From contig DATKMK010000132.1 of the NCBI GenBank assembly GCA_035541895.1, positions 1 through 23,750 on the forward strand: DNA of 23,750 nucleotides, read 5' to 3'. Origin of the DNA: DATKMK01 sp035541895 (lineage in GTDB: Bacteria; Desulfobacterota; Binatia; HRBIN30; JACQVA1). The notes under the pieces are model-generated. The model ran no database searches. It saw nothing but the letters and a program-made list of their open reading frames with translations, and had not been told where the DNA came from. Shown here in pieces: positions 1 through 7,460 of the stretch (the stretch's first letter is position 1; every line of letters starts with the position of its first letter). Made by a program: the position numbers and the translations under genes.

Positions 1-1
1 G

Positions 2-859
2 GACAATTGTCCATTCAAAGCGAATTCCGATCAAAAGGACAGCGACGGCGACGGCTTTCCCGACGCTTGCGACAATTGTCCCGCGGTCAAGAACCCCGAC
101 CAAGCGGACTCGGATCGCAACGGCGTTGGCGATGCGTGCCAGATTTGCCCCATGTTCTCCGACACCGACGGCGACGGGGTGTGCGACTCAGTTGACAACT
201 GTCCCTCCATTTTCAACCCGGATCAGAAGGACCGCGACAAGAACGGGGTCGGGGATGCCTGTGACACACCACCGACGCCAACGCCCTCGCCGAACGGATG
301 CGCTGGCGATTGCGACCGCAACAATCGCGTGGGTGTCGACGAGTTGGTCACCGGCGTCAACATCGCGCTCGGCAACGCGGGCCTCGACCAGTGCTCGGCG
401 TTTGACTGCAACGCGAATGGTCACGTGACAGTCGATTGCCTCGTCCAGGCTGTGAACGACGCCTTGAGCGGCTGCCCCGCGGCACCGACGCCCACCGCGA
501 CCCCGACCGTTCCAGCGAACGCGACGTGTGCAACTGCAGCCGAGTTCCAGCCGGCACAGTTGAGCTGCGCGAGCGGCGTCATTACGGCCATCGACTTTGC
601 CAGCTTTGGGACGGCGGAGGGGAGCTGCGGCGCGTTCTTCGCGGGCAGCTGCGACGCGACTGATTCGTTCAGCGTCATTGTGGATGCGTGCCTCGGGCGT
701 GCGACCTGCGCCGTATATGCATCCGCGAGCGTCTTTGGAGATCCGTGCTGGGGCACCGCGAAGCACCTCAACGTGCAAGCCGAGTGCAGTGCGCCCAGCT
801 CCGCGACGCCGACCCCGACACCGATACCGTGTTGTGGCGACGGCTGCCCAGGCGTCTGA
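2..859 (+). CDS. Secreted TSP3-repeat / EF-hand module / SUEL-lectin protein (5' partial)
   Basis: The frame is open from base 2, so the N-terminus lies outside the window; 285 residues remain. The first ~95 residues are thrombospondin type 3 calcium-binding repeats, with three DNCP units and acidic DSDGDGFPDACD and DTDGDGVCDSVD segments. A Thr-Pro linker leads to a 59-residue paired EF-hand module (bases 299-475, loop DCDRNNRVGVDE). A second Pro-Thr linker precedes a Cys-rich domain (bases 518-787) with the features of the SUEL/galactose-binding lectin family: FGTAEGSC, a CLGRATCAV segment and a closing FGDPCWGTAKHLNV-x-AEC. The protein ends in a third TPTPTP run and a short tail, PCCGDGCPGV. 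The composition indicates an extracellular calcium-dependent adhesive or glycan-binding protein; the ligand is unknown. The lectin call rests on motif memory. It is followed on the same strand by two other proteins that carry the same module. Confidence 0.85.
   Translation, partial: DNCPFKANSDQKDSDGDGFPDACDNCPAVKNPDQADSDRNGVGDACQICPMFSDTDGDGVCDSVDNCPSIFNPDQKDRDKNGVGDACDTPPTPTPSPNGCAGDCDRNNRVGVDELVTGVNIALGNAGLDQCSAFDCNANGHVTVDCLVQAVNDALSGCPAAPTPTATPTVPANATCATAAEFQPAQLSCASGVITAIDFASFGTAEGSCGAFFAGSCDATDSFSVIVDACLGRATCAVYASASVFGDPCWGTAKHLNVQAECSAPSSATPTPTPIPCCGDGCPGV
299..475 (+). repeat. 59-residue paired EF-hand (dockerin-like) module, copy 1
   Basis: The module runs from Cys to Cys. Loop 1, DCDRNNRVGVDE, has Asp, Asp, Asn at positions 1, 3, 5 and Glu at 12, as in a canonical EF-hand. 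Loop 2, DCNANGHVTVDC, has Cys at position 12 where an acidic residue is usual. Here the module is internal, between two Pro-Thr linkers. Confidence 0.8.
518..787 (+). other. SUEL-type (galactose-binding) lectin domain within the first CDS
   Basis: About 90 residues with eight cysteines and the family's spaced motifs: a FxSFGTAEGSC-like entry, a central CLGRATCAV segment and the FGDPCWGTAKHLNV-x-AEC ending. The family (rhamnose/galactose-binding lectins of sea urchin eggs, latrophilins and some bacterial glycosidases) binds sugars extracellularly. The assignment is by motif recognition; sugar specificity cannot be read from this. Confidence 0.7.
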
Positions 860-980
860 AACAGTCTCAACCCTATGATTGGCGTTCCACACTGCACGCG
901 GGGCACGACGGCCCCTACCTTCCAACGGGCAGTCCTCCAAAGCCAGACAACCGGCTCCGGACAACATCACGCACGCGCCA

Positions 981-986
981 AAGGAG
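981..986 (+). promoter_or_regulatory. Ribosome binding site deciding the start of the BNR-repeat gene
   Basis: AAGGAG lies 8 nt before the ATG at 995. It selects that start over the in-frame ATG at 875, which would place 40 non-hydrophobic residues before the signal peptide. Confidence 0.8.
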
Positions 987-994
987 TTCCAGCC

Positions 995-3250
995 ATGACG
1001 ATGTATCAACGCAGTTTCTGCATTTCGATCGCGGGTCCCCTCTGCTTGAGTGCGTTTGTGCTCGTCGGTTGGGCGCATACCACGCAGGCGGAGAACAACA
1101 TCTGGACGACTCGTGGCCCGGCAGGTGCGGACGCTTACGCCTTGGCCATCGATCCCACCGCACCAGAAACGATCTACGTCGGTACCGCGAGCAACGCAGA
1201 CAGCACGCTGTGCTGCGGCGGCGTGTTCAAGAGCATGAATGGTGGCAGTACGTGGGCCAGCATCAACCGGGGTCTGCCCAGCACCGACGTCAACGTCCTC
1301 GCCATCGCCCCGAACTCGCCGAGTACCTTGTATGCGGGAACCGTCAATCGCGGCGTGTTCAAGACCGTCGATGGCGGTGGAACTTGGAACGCCATCAACA
1401 ACGGGTTGCCCGGTGGCACGCTGACCGTCTACGAGGTCCGCGTCGATCCGGCGGCGCCCGACACGATCTACGCCGGCACCGATAGCCACGGCGTCTTCAA
1501 GAGCACCACGGGTGGCAGCACCTGGCTTGCAGCCAACGCCGGCATGGAGACGGCCAGCGTCATTGAGCTGGCAATCGATCCGACCGCATCCGCTACGCTC
1601 TACGCGGCAACCAGCGCGGGCATCTTCAAGACCACCGACGGCGCTGAGACATGGAAACTGGTGGCCTTCAAGTTCATCACCTTCTTGACCATCGAAATCG
1701 ATCCCCAGACACCCACCACGATTTACGCCGGCACCATCGACCGCGGCGTGTACAAGAGCACAGACGGCGGCGGGGTCTGGAAGCAGACCAACTCGGGGAT
1801 AACCGACTTCAACATTCGCACGCTGGCGATCGATCCCGCCACCAGCGGGACAGCCTACGCCGGTACGTATACTCACGGTGTCTTCAAGACCACCAACGGC
1901 GGTGCGCACTGGACCGCCGCCAACAACGGACTGTACACGCTCCATTTTCCCGAAAGCGTTACCGTCTACTGGATGGTCCTCGATCATGTCACGCCTCGTA
2001 CGCTCTACGCCGGCACGCCCGACGGTGTGTTCAAGAGCATCGATGGCGGCGACACCTGGGTCAGTTTGGGCGTCAGCGTCAACGGCGGTATCGTTTCGCT
2101 CGCAAGCGATCCCAACAACCCCGATACGGTCTATGCCGGCGCGCAGAGCGGCGGCGTGTTCACAAGCACGGATGGGGGAAGCACTTGGGGCGGAAGTATG
2201 TGGGGCACGAGCAACCCAGGAGGCGACTTCGACGCGGTCCGCTCGCTCGCGGTCGATCCGACCTCGCCTCACACGCTCTACGCCGGAAAGGATGGCTCGG
2301 GAGTGTTCAAGAGCGTCGACGGCGGCAGCAATTGGATCGCGGTCAACACGGATCTCACCGATCTCAACATCCAGTCGCTCGCGATTGATCCGACCGGGGC
2401 CCTATACGCCGGTACCCTGCGCGAGGGCGTGTTCAAAAGTACGAATGGCGGCGACTCCTGGCATCCCGCGAATGGAGATCTGACGCTGACCTCCGTCTAC
2501 GCAATCATCATCGATCCGACGATGCCGCTTGCGCTCTACGCCGCCGCCTACACCGACGGCAACGATTTCGGTGTGCTCAAGAGCACCGACGGCGCAGCCA
2601 CCTGGAACAGTATCGGCGGCAGCCCCTACGAAGGGATCGGCGCGATCGCCATCGATCCGTCCGCGCCCCAAACTCTTTACGCCGGCGCGGGTGGGAACGG
2701 GATTTTCAAGAGCTTGGACGGTGGTGACACATGGGCGAACGTCAAGACGGGATTCCTCCAGGTCAACGCGCTGGTAGTCGACCCGGCAACGCCCCAGACG
2801 GTCTATGCGGGCATGTCCAGCGGCGTACTCAAGAGCACGGACGGCGGTAACACCTGGAGCGCCTTCAATACAGGCCTCGCCGGCGGTTCAAGTGTGAGCG
2901 CCCTCACGATGGATTCCAGCACAGCCCCAAACTTGTACGCCGCCACGTCCACAGGAGTGTTCTCACTTCAACAAGCCGCCCAATGCACCGGCGACTGCGA
3001 CACCAGCGGCCACGTCGGCGTCGATGAACTGGTCAAGGGCGTCAACATCGCGCTCGGCAGCGTCACGCTCGACCAGTGCGAGGCGTTTGATTGCAACGCC
3101 AACGGCCACGTGACGGTCGACTGTCTGGTCAAGGCGGTGAACAACGCTTTGAACGGCTGCGAGATGCCGTCACCCTCACCAACCGCCACGCCGACCCCGA
3201 CGACAGTTTCCTGTGGGGGACTCGTCTTTGAGGGCGGCTGCGGGTTCTGA
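995..3250 (+). CDS. Secreted BNR/sortilin-like beta-propeller protein with C-terminal EF-hand module
   Basis: 751 residues. The start at 995 has a strong AAGGAG site and puts a Sec signal peptide at the N-terminus (hydrophobic core FCISIAGPLCLSAFVLVGWA, likely cleavage after TTQA, residue 32). The body is made of 13 repeats of about 50 residues, each with a GVFKS-x-DGG-x-TW (Asp-box type) strand followed by a LAIDP-x-x-P-x-TLYAGT strand, and a final half unit. This is typical of BNR/Asp-box, VPS10/sortilin-like and YCF48-like propellers; 13 units suggests two propellers. No sialidase catalytic residues are recognisable, so binding rather than catalysis is likely. The C-terminus holds the 59-residue EF-hand module (bases 2984-3160), a Pro-Thr linker and a Cys/Gly tail ending GGCGF. 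The exact role is unknown. Confidence 0.88.
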   Translation: MTMYQRSFCISIAGPLCLSAFVLVGWAHTTQAENNIWTTRGPAGADAYALAIDPTAPETIYVGTASNADSTLCCGGVFKSMNGGSTWASINRGLPSTDVNVLAIAPNSPSTLYAGTVNRGVFKTVDGGGTWNAINNGLPGGTLTVYEVRVDPAAPDTIYAGTDSHGVFKSTTGGSTWLAANAGMETASVIELAIDPTASATLYAATSAGIFKTTDGAETWKLVAFKFITFLTIEIDPQTPTTIYAGTIDRGVYKSTDGGGVWKQTNSGITDFNIRTLAIDPATSGTAYAGTYTHGVFKTTNGGAHWTAANNGLYTLHFPESVTVYWMVLDHVTPRTLYAGTPDGVFKSIDGGDTWVSLGVSVNGGIVSLASDPNNPDTVYAGAQSGGVFTSTDGGSTWGGSMWGTSNPGGDFDAVRSLAVDPTSPHTLYAGKDGSGVFKSVDGGSNWIAVNTDLTDLNIQSLAIDPTGALYAGTLREGVFKSTNGGDSWHPANGDLTLTSVYAIIIDPTMPLALYAAAYTDGNDFGVLKSTDGAATWNSIGGSPYEGIGAIAIDPSAPQTLYAGAGGNGIFKSLDGGDTWANVKTGFLQVNALVVDPATPQTVYAGMSSGVLKSTDGGNTWSAFNTGLAGGSSVSALTMDSSTAPNLYAATSTGVFSLQQAAQCTGDCDTSGHVGVDELVKGVNIALGSVTLDQCEAFDCNANGHVTVDCLVKAVNNALNGCEMPSPSPTATPTPTTVSCGGLVFEGGCGF
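2984..3160 (+). repeat. 59-residue paired EF-hand (dockerin-like) module, copy 2
   Basis: Same length (177 nt) and Cys positions as the other copies; by my count 46 of 59 residues match copy 1. Loop 1 is DCDTSGHVGVDE and loop 2 is DCNANGHVTVDC. Confidence 0.8.
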
Positions 3251-3465
3251 GACGCCCGCAACTCTCAGTAACCACGGGCGGCGAGTACGCTGAAGCACCG
3301 AAGTCAATCGAAAGGTCGCAGTTGGTGTGTCGAGAGAGAGAGCGCTCATGCTGCAACGTGCATTTGAAGCACGGCGGCCTTGCGCGGGTGTCGCACGACG
3401 CCTCTTGGCAGACGCCCAGCGGCTCCCGACACCGTCGCGCAACCGACGCGAGAGGGCATAGGCTC

Positions 3466-4536
3466 ATGAAGGTACGTGCTGACAGTCTCTGTTCGTGCAT
3501 CGTTCGTGTCAGCGTTGTCATATTCGTCGCCAGCGCGGCATCGACCACGCTTGCCGCCGGTGTGGTCGGTACTGGCACCGCCGCGAGTTGCACCGACGCG
3601 GCGTTGAACGCGGCGCTCGCTGGTGGCGGATTGGTGACGTTCAACTGCGGTTCTGATCCGGTGACGATCGACATCAGCACCGGCACTGGCACCAAGACAA
3701 TTGCAGCCGACACAACTATTGACGGCGGGGGCCTCATCACCATCAGTGGGGGCAACCACGTGAGGGTGTTCGTCAATGGCGTCAATCTCACCGTAGAAAA
3801 CCTCACGATCGCTAACGGCCGCGTCCCCGTCAACGTCAATGGCGGCGGTATCGTCAACGACGGGACGCTCAGCGTCACCAACAGCACCTTCATCAGCAAT
3901 AGCGGCGACAGCGGCGGCGCCATCGCCAGCGCTGGCCCATTGACCATCACCAACAGCACCTTCTTCGGGAACAGTGGCGGCGCCATCTACACTTACGGCG
4001 GGCTGGCGGCCATGCTCCGCAACACCATCGTCGCCAACGGCAACTGCATCGGCAGCATCACCGATGGCGGCCACAACCTCGACGACGGCACGAGCTGTGG
4101 CTTCAGCGCCGCGAACGGGTCGTTGAGCAACACGGACCCGCGGCTCGATCCTGCGGGACTTCAGAACCACGGCGGGCCGACGCAAACGGTGGCCCTCCTG
4201 CCAGACAGCCCCGCGATCAACGCCGGCGACCAAGCCATCTGCGCCGCGGCGCCGGTGAGCAACCGTGATCAACGTGGCTTCGGACGGCCGGGCGCCGGCC
4301 ACACCAATTGTTCGATTGGCGCGTACGAGGCCGACGCCATGCCGGCTGAGGTGTGCGTCGGCGACTGCACGACAATGGACCGCGTGACCGTCGATGAACG
4401 GGTCACGGGCGTGAACATCGCGCTCGGAACGGCCACGCTCGACCAGTGCCAACGATTTGATTGCAACCACGACGGCCACGTCACGGTCGACTGCCTCGTG
4501 CAGGCAGTGAATCACGCGCTGAACGGGTGTGGGTGA
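3466..4536 (+). CDS. Secreted right-handed beta-helix protein with choice-of-anchor-Q-like region and EF-hand module
   Basis: 356 residues from the ATG at 3466, which follows AGAGGG at 9 nt and starts a signal peptide (core VSVVIFVASAASTTLA). An upstream in-frame ATG at 3322 would add 48 charged residues and is rejected. Residues ~70-190 are Asn/Gly/Thr-rich beta-helix rungs such as LTVENLTIANGR, LSVTNSTFISNSGDSGGAI and LTITNSTFFGNSGGAI, as in polymorphic-outer-membrane-like and pectate-lyase-fold proteins. These are followed by LQNHGGPTQTVALLPDSPAI, INAGD and DQRGFGRP, the ending seen in 'choice-of-anchor Q' secreted proteins. The 59-residue EF-hand module closes the protein, which stops two codons after its last Cys (NGCG). 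No catalytic residues are recognisable. The 215 nt upstream carry no other gene. Confidence 0.87.
   Translation: MKVRADSLCSCIVRVSVVIFVASAASTTLAAGVVGTGTAASCTDAALNAALAGGGLVTFNCGSDPVTIDISTGTGTKTIAADTTIDGGGLITISGGNHVRVFVNGVNLTVENLTIANGRVPVNVNGGGIVNDGTLSVTNSTFISNSGDSGGAIASAGPLTITNSTFFGNSGGAIYTYGGLAAMLRNTIVANGNCIGSITDGGHNLDDGTSCGFSAANGSLSNTDPRLDPAGLQNHGGPTQTVALLPDSPAINAGDQAICAAAPVSNRDQRGFGRPGAGHTNCSIGAYEADAMPAEVCVGDCTTMDRVTVDERVTGVNIALGTATLDQCQRFDCNHDGHVTVDCLVQAVNHALNGCG
4354..4530 (+). repeat. 59-residue paired EF-hand module, copy 3 (degraded first loop)
   Basis: Same 177-nt length. Loop 1 reads DCTTMDRVTVDE, so the ligand positions 3 and 5 are Thr and Met instead of acidic or Asn residues. Loop 2 is DCNHDGHVTVDC. 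All six Cys positions are kept. Confidence 0.8.
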
Positions 4537-4657
4537 CAGAAACGATTCGCCCAGGTAAAAGCCTGCAGCCCGGAGCGAGAGGCCTCGGAATGCCAGGTGC
4601 GAGATTTGCGCTGATCCACCACCCGCATCGCGCCCTCAATCGCGAGACGTAACGCCG

Positions 4658-7315
4658 ATGCGGTGTCCGCAGTGCCAACACGAGAACCCGCTGCAGGTGA
4701 AGTTCTGCCACGACTGCGGCACGGCGCTGCTGCAGCGGTGTGCGGGCTGCCAGGCCGAGCTGGCGCCGGGGGTGAAATTCTGCGGCGAATGCGGCCGGCG
4801 CGTGCAGTCGACTGCCGCGCCAAGACCGGCTGCCGCATCCGATCTCGCTCCGTTGGGGGCGCCACCTGCGGCGGTCGCCGCGCCCGGTGTGCAGCCCGAA
4901 CCGCCACGTCGCCGCTATCGACTGGCCGCCATCGACTGGCTTCTACTCAGCACACTACTGCCGATCGCGCTGTTCGGTTTCGTTATGACCGTGGTGCACG
5001 GCGTCCGCGGCGACTTCGTGCGCGTTCCGTTCCTCGTCAATGCAGGGCCGCACGAGCAGTATCCGGTGGTTGACTTGGTGTCACCGTCACCAAACGGGGC
5101 CGCGTGTCCGATTGCGGTCGGGGACCGCTTGCTGCGCATCGAGGGAATCGATCTGCGCGGCATATCGATAGCTCGTTACATTCCGCTGCGCGACGACGCC
5201 GGGAGAGCCACTCGTTCGTTGCGCGTCACGATCGAGCGGGATGGCATCGTCTCGGATGTGCAAGTGCCGCTGGTTCCCGGGGCCAACGTCCCGGGGTTTC
5301 CGTGGTGGGCGCCGCTCCCGTTCATTCTGTCGCTCATGGGCACCGCGATCCTCCTGCTCGTGCGTGCCTCGCATTGGGTTCTCGCGCGGCGCTTTTACGT
5401 GGCCGCACTGCTCTTTGCCATCGTCAGCGCGCCGTACTTCGGCAGCCCCATTTCGCCCCGACTCGGCACCGTCTTCCTTGTCCTGGTGTATCCGTTGGCC
5501 TACGGGCTCGTGCTCTGGATTCTCTTTGACTTCGCCCCGGGCGCGGAGCGCAAGGGCCGCGCGCAACGCACCGTGGTGTGGACTCTCAGCCTCCTGCTTG
5601 CGGTATCCAACGCAGCCGACAGACTATTGCCCCGTGCTGGCGTGGCGGCGATCCTGGCGCGCGTGGGCGGACTCACGATTATTGTCTTCATCATCGCCAA
5701 TCTCGTCGCGCTCACGCGGGCATACCGGCGCTCCGACTTGCTCGGTCGCCGGCAGATCAAGTGGGTCGTGTACGGCTTCTATGTGGGTCTGTTGCCGATG
5801 GGGGCGTTTGCGGCCGTCGATTGGCTGAGCGGCTTTCTGGGTTTCATGCCTGCGTGGGAGAATGCGCTGCACATTGTCGCGGTCATAGCGAACGTGGCCG
5901 TTCCACTCGGCATTCTCGCCGCAGTCGTCTTCTACCAGTTCCTCGACATCGACCGTCTGTTCAGTGCCACGCTTTCGTACAGCCTGTTGGCGATCCTCGC
6001 CATCGCCGTCGCGCTCAGCGTGATGCCGACGGCTTCGCGCGCTGCGAGCGATGTGCTCGGCGTCGATCCGGGAAGCGGTCAGATTCTCTTCGCGCTCGCG
6101 CTTGCGACCATCCTTGTGCCGGCGCAGCGGGTGGTGCGCCCGCAGATCGATCGATTTGTCTTTCCGGAACGTGTCGCGCTGGAGCGAGCCTTTGAGGCGC
6201 TACTGACGGAAATTTCAAGCTGCGCCGATACGCAGGAGCTGACGCGGCTGGTCGGTGATCGGCTCGATGCGTTGCTGCATCCGGTTTCCGCGGTTGTCTA
6301 CGCCAATGCCGGCGACCTCTTTACACCCCTGGCGGTACGCGGTCGCGCCGCGCCCCCCGCGTTCACCGCTCACAGCGCACTCATCGCGGCGCTGCAAGAG
6401 CGCACCACCCCGCTCGCCGCCGAGCGTTGGACAGCGCGGCACGCAACCTCGCTCACGCCCTTTGAGCGCGCGGCGATCGAAACCCTCGATGTCGCCGTGT
6501 TGGTGCCGTTCCGGCGTGGGCCCGACCTGGTTGCCTTCTCGTGCCTCGGACCCAAGCGTTCCGGTGACATCTACACGCCGACGGATCTCGCCTGGCTCGG
6601 TGCGGTCGCGGGCAAGATCTCCGATCGATTGCTCTCGCTCGAAGCCACGGCCGTGACGGAGCAGGCGCGCGCGATGCAGGCGGCGTTGCGCCGCTATGTG
6701 CCTGGCGCCGTCGCTGAGCGCGTCGTCAGCGGGAAGGCCGTCGATGCCGGCGAGCGCGAAGTCACCGTGCTCTTCGTCGACATCCGTGGCTACACCGGCT
6801 TCTCGGAAGCGCGCGAGGCGGAGGAAATTTTCCACACCGTCAATCGGTACACCGAGACGGTCTCGCGCTTGGTGCAGGCGCGCGGCGGGGTGGTGGTCGA
6901 GTTCACCGGCGATGGGATGATGGCCGTCTTCGGCGCCCCCGACGAGCTGCCGATGAAGGAACGCGCCGCCGTGCAGGTCGCTCGCGACATCGTCGCGGCG
7001 ATGGCCGACCTCCCTGCACCGATTGCACACTCGACCCTAACCCTCTCGGTGGGTGTCGGCATTGGCACCGGGTCCGCGTTTGTCGGCAACATTCAGTCGT
7101 CCGATCGCTTCATCTGGACCGTGATCGGCAACACTGTGAATCTTGCCGCACGTTTGCAAAGTATGACGCGCGAACTCCACGCAGCGGTCGCCATCGACGA
7201 CACGACGTTTCACCGGGCCGGCCGCGGCGCGTGCGCGGACTTCGTGCGCCACGCGGATCTGCCCATTCGTGGCCGCGCGGCGCCCGAGACCGTGCACGCG
7301 CTGCCGCTGGCTTGA
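4658..7315 (+). CDS. Membrane class III nucleotide cyclase with double zinc ribbon, PDZ-like and GAF-like regions
   Basis: 885 residues. The N-terminus has two zinc ribbons (Cys3/6/17/20 and Cys28/31/42/45). A Pro/Ala linker leads to a membrane span (~88-112), then a PDZ-like stretch (~125-210, with VGDRLLRIEGIDLRG). A block of about eight hydrophobic spans (~220-490) follows, including GRRQIKWVVYGFYVG and FLDIDRLFSATLSYSLL, like the membrane sensor of ComP/LiaS-type histidine kinases. A GAF-like part (~510-660) follows. The C-terminal cyclase domain (~698-875) has both metal aspartates, D708 (VDIRGYTGF) and D752 (EFTGDGMMAVFG), and the transition-state Asn/Arg of IGNTVNLAAR (N828, R832). It should make a cyclic nucleotide in the cytoplasm in response to a membrane or redox signal. 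Residue 748, usually Lys in adenylate cyclases, is Glu. No strong ribosome site precedes the ATG. Confidence 0.88.
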   Translation: MRCPQCQHENPLQVKFCHDCGTALLQRCAGCQAELAPGVKFCGECGRRVQSTAAPRPAAASDLAPLGAPPAAVAAPGVQPEPPRRRYRLAAIDWLLLSTLLPIALFGFVMTVVHGVRGDFVRVPFLVNAGPHEQYPVVDLVSPSPNGAACPIAVGDRLLRIEGIDLRGISIARYIPLRDDAGRATRSLRVTIERDGIVSDVQVPLVPGANVPGFPWWAPLPFILSLMGTAILLLVRASHWVLARRFYVAALLFAIVSAPYFGSPISPRLGTVFLVLVYPLAYGLVLWILFDFAPGAERKGRAQRTVVWTLSLLLAVSNAADRLLPRAGVAAILARVGGLTIIVFIIANLVALTRAYRRSDLLGRRQIKWVVYGFYVGLLPMGAFAAVDWLSGFLGFMPAWENALHIVAVIANVAVPLGILAAVVFYQFLDIDRLFSATLSYSLLAILAIAVALSVMPTASRAASDVLGVDPGSGQILFALALATILVPAQRVVRPQIDRFVFPERVALERAFEALLTEISSCADTQELTRLVGDRLDALLHPVSAVVYANAGDLFTPLAVRGRAAPPAFTAHSALIAALQERTTPLAAERWTARHATSLTPFERAAIETLDVAVLVPFRRGPDLVAFSCLGPKRSGDIYTPTDLAWLGAVAGKISDRLLSLEATAVTEQARAMQAALRRYVPGAVAERVVSGKAVDAGEREVTVLFVDIRGYTGFSEAREAEEIFHTVNRYTETVSRLVQARGGVVVEFTGDGMMAVFGAPDELPMKERAAVQVARDIVAAMADLPAPIAHSTLTLSVGVGIGTGSAFVGNIQSSDRFIWTVIGNTVNLAARLQSMTRELHAAVAIDDTTFHRAGRGACADFVRHADLPIRGRAAPETVHALPLA

Positions 7316-7335
7316 GCCCGGCGACCGCGAATGAT

Positions 7336-7360
7336 CCCAACGTTGCCAGGTCACGTTGGG
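7336..7360. terminator. Stem-loop after the cyclase gene
   Basis: CCCAACGT and ACGTTGGG form a perfect 8-bp stem with a 9-nt loop, 20 nt after the cyclase stop. There is no T-run on either side, so it is not a classical intrinsic terminator. It could be an RNA 3'-end structure or chance. Confidence 0.3.
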
Positions 7361-7460
7361 CGACAGCGCCCTTGTGACCAAGGACCGAACCATTCGGCGT
7401 CACTACCGCAACGCGGTGTGGTGAGACGCGTCGAGCGCGGGCAAGTGCGGCGCTCGTCTT

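Noticed and set aside
188..2272. 694-residue minus-strand open frame
   Set aside because: It is antisense to the lectin and propeller genes. Its Arg/Asp/Gly-rich residues and periodic pattern mirror the repeats on the other strand, and it has no family motifs.
3254..3280. GCCCG...CGGGC inverted repeat after the propeller gene as a terminator
   Set aside because: The stem is only about 5 bp with a long loop and no T-run.
3346..4515. 389-residue minus-strand open frame
   Set aside because: It is the shadow of the beta-helix gene; low-complexity Asp/Ala/Val composition and no motifs.
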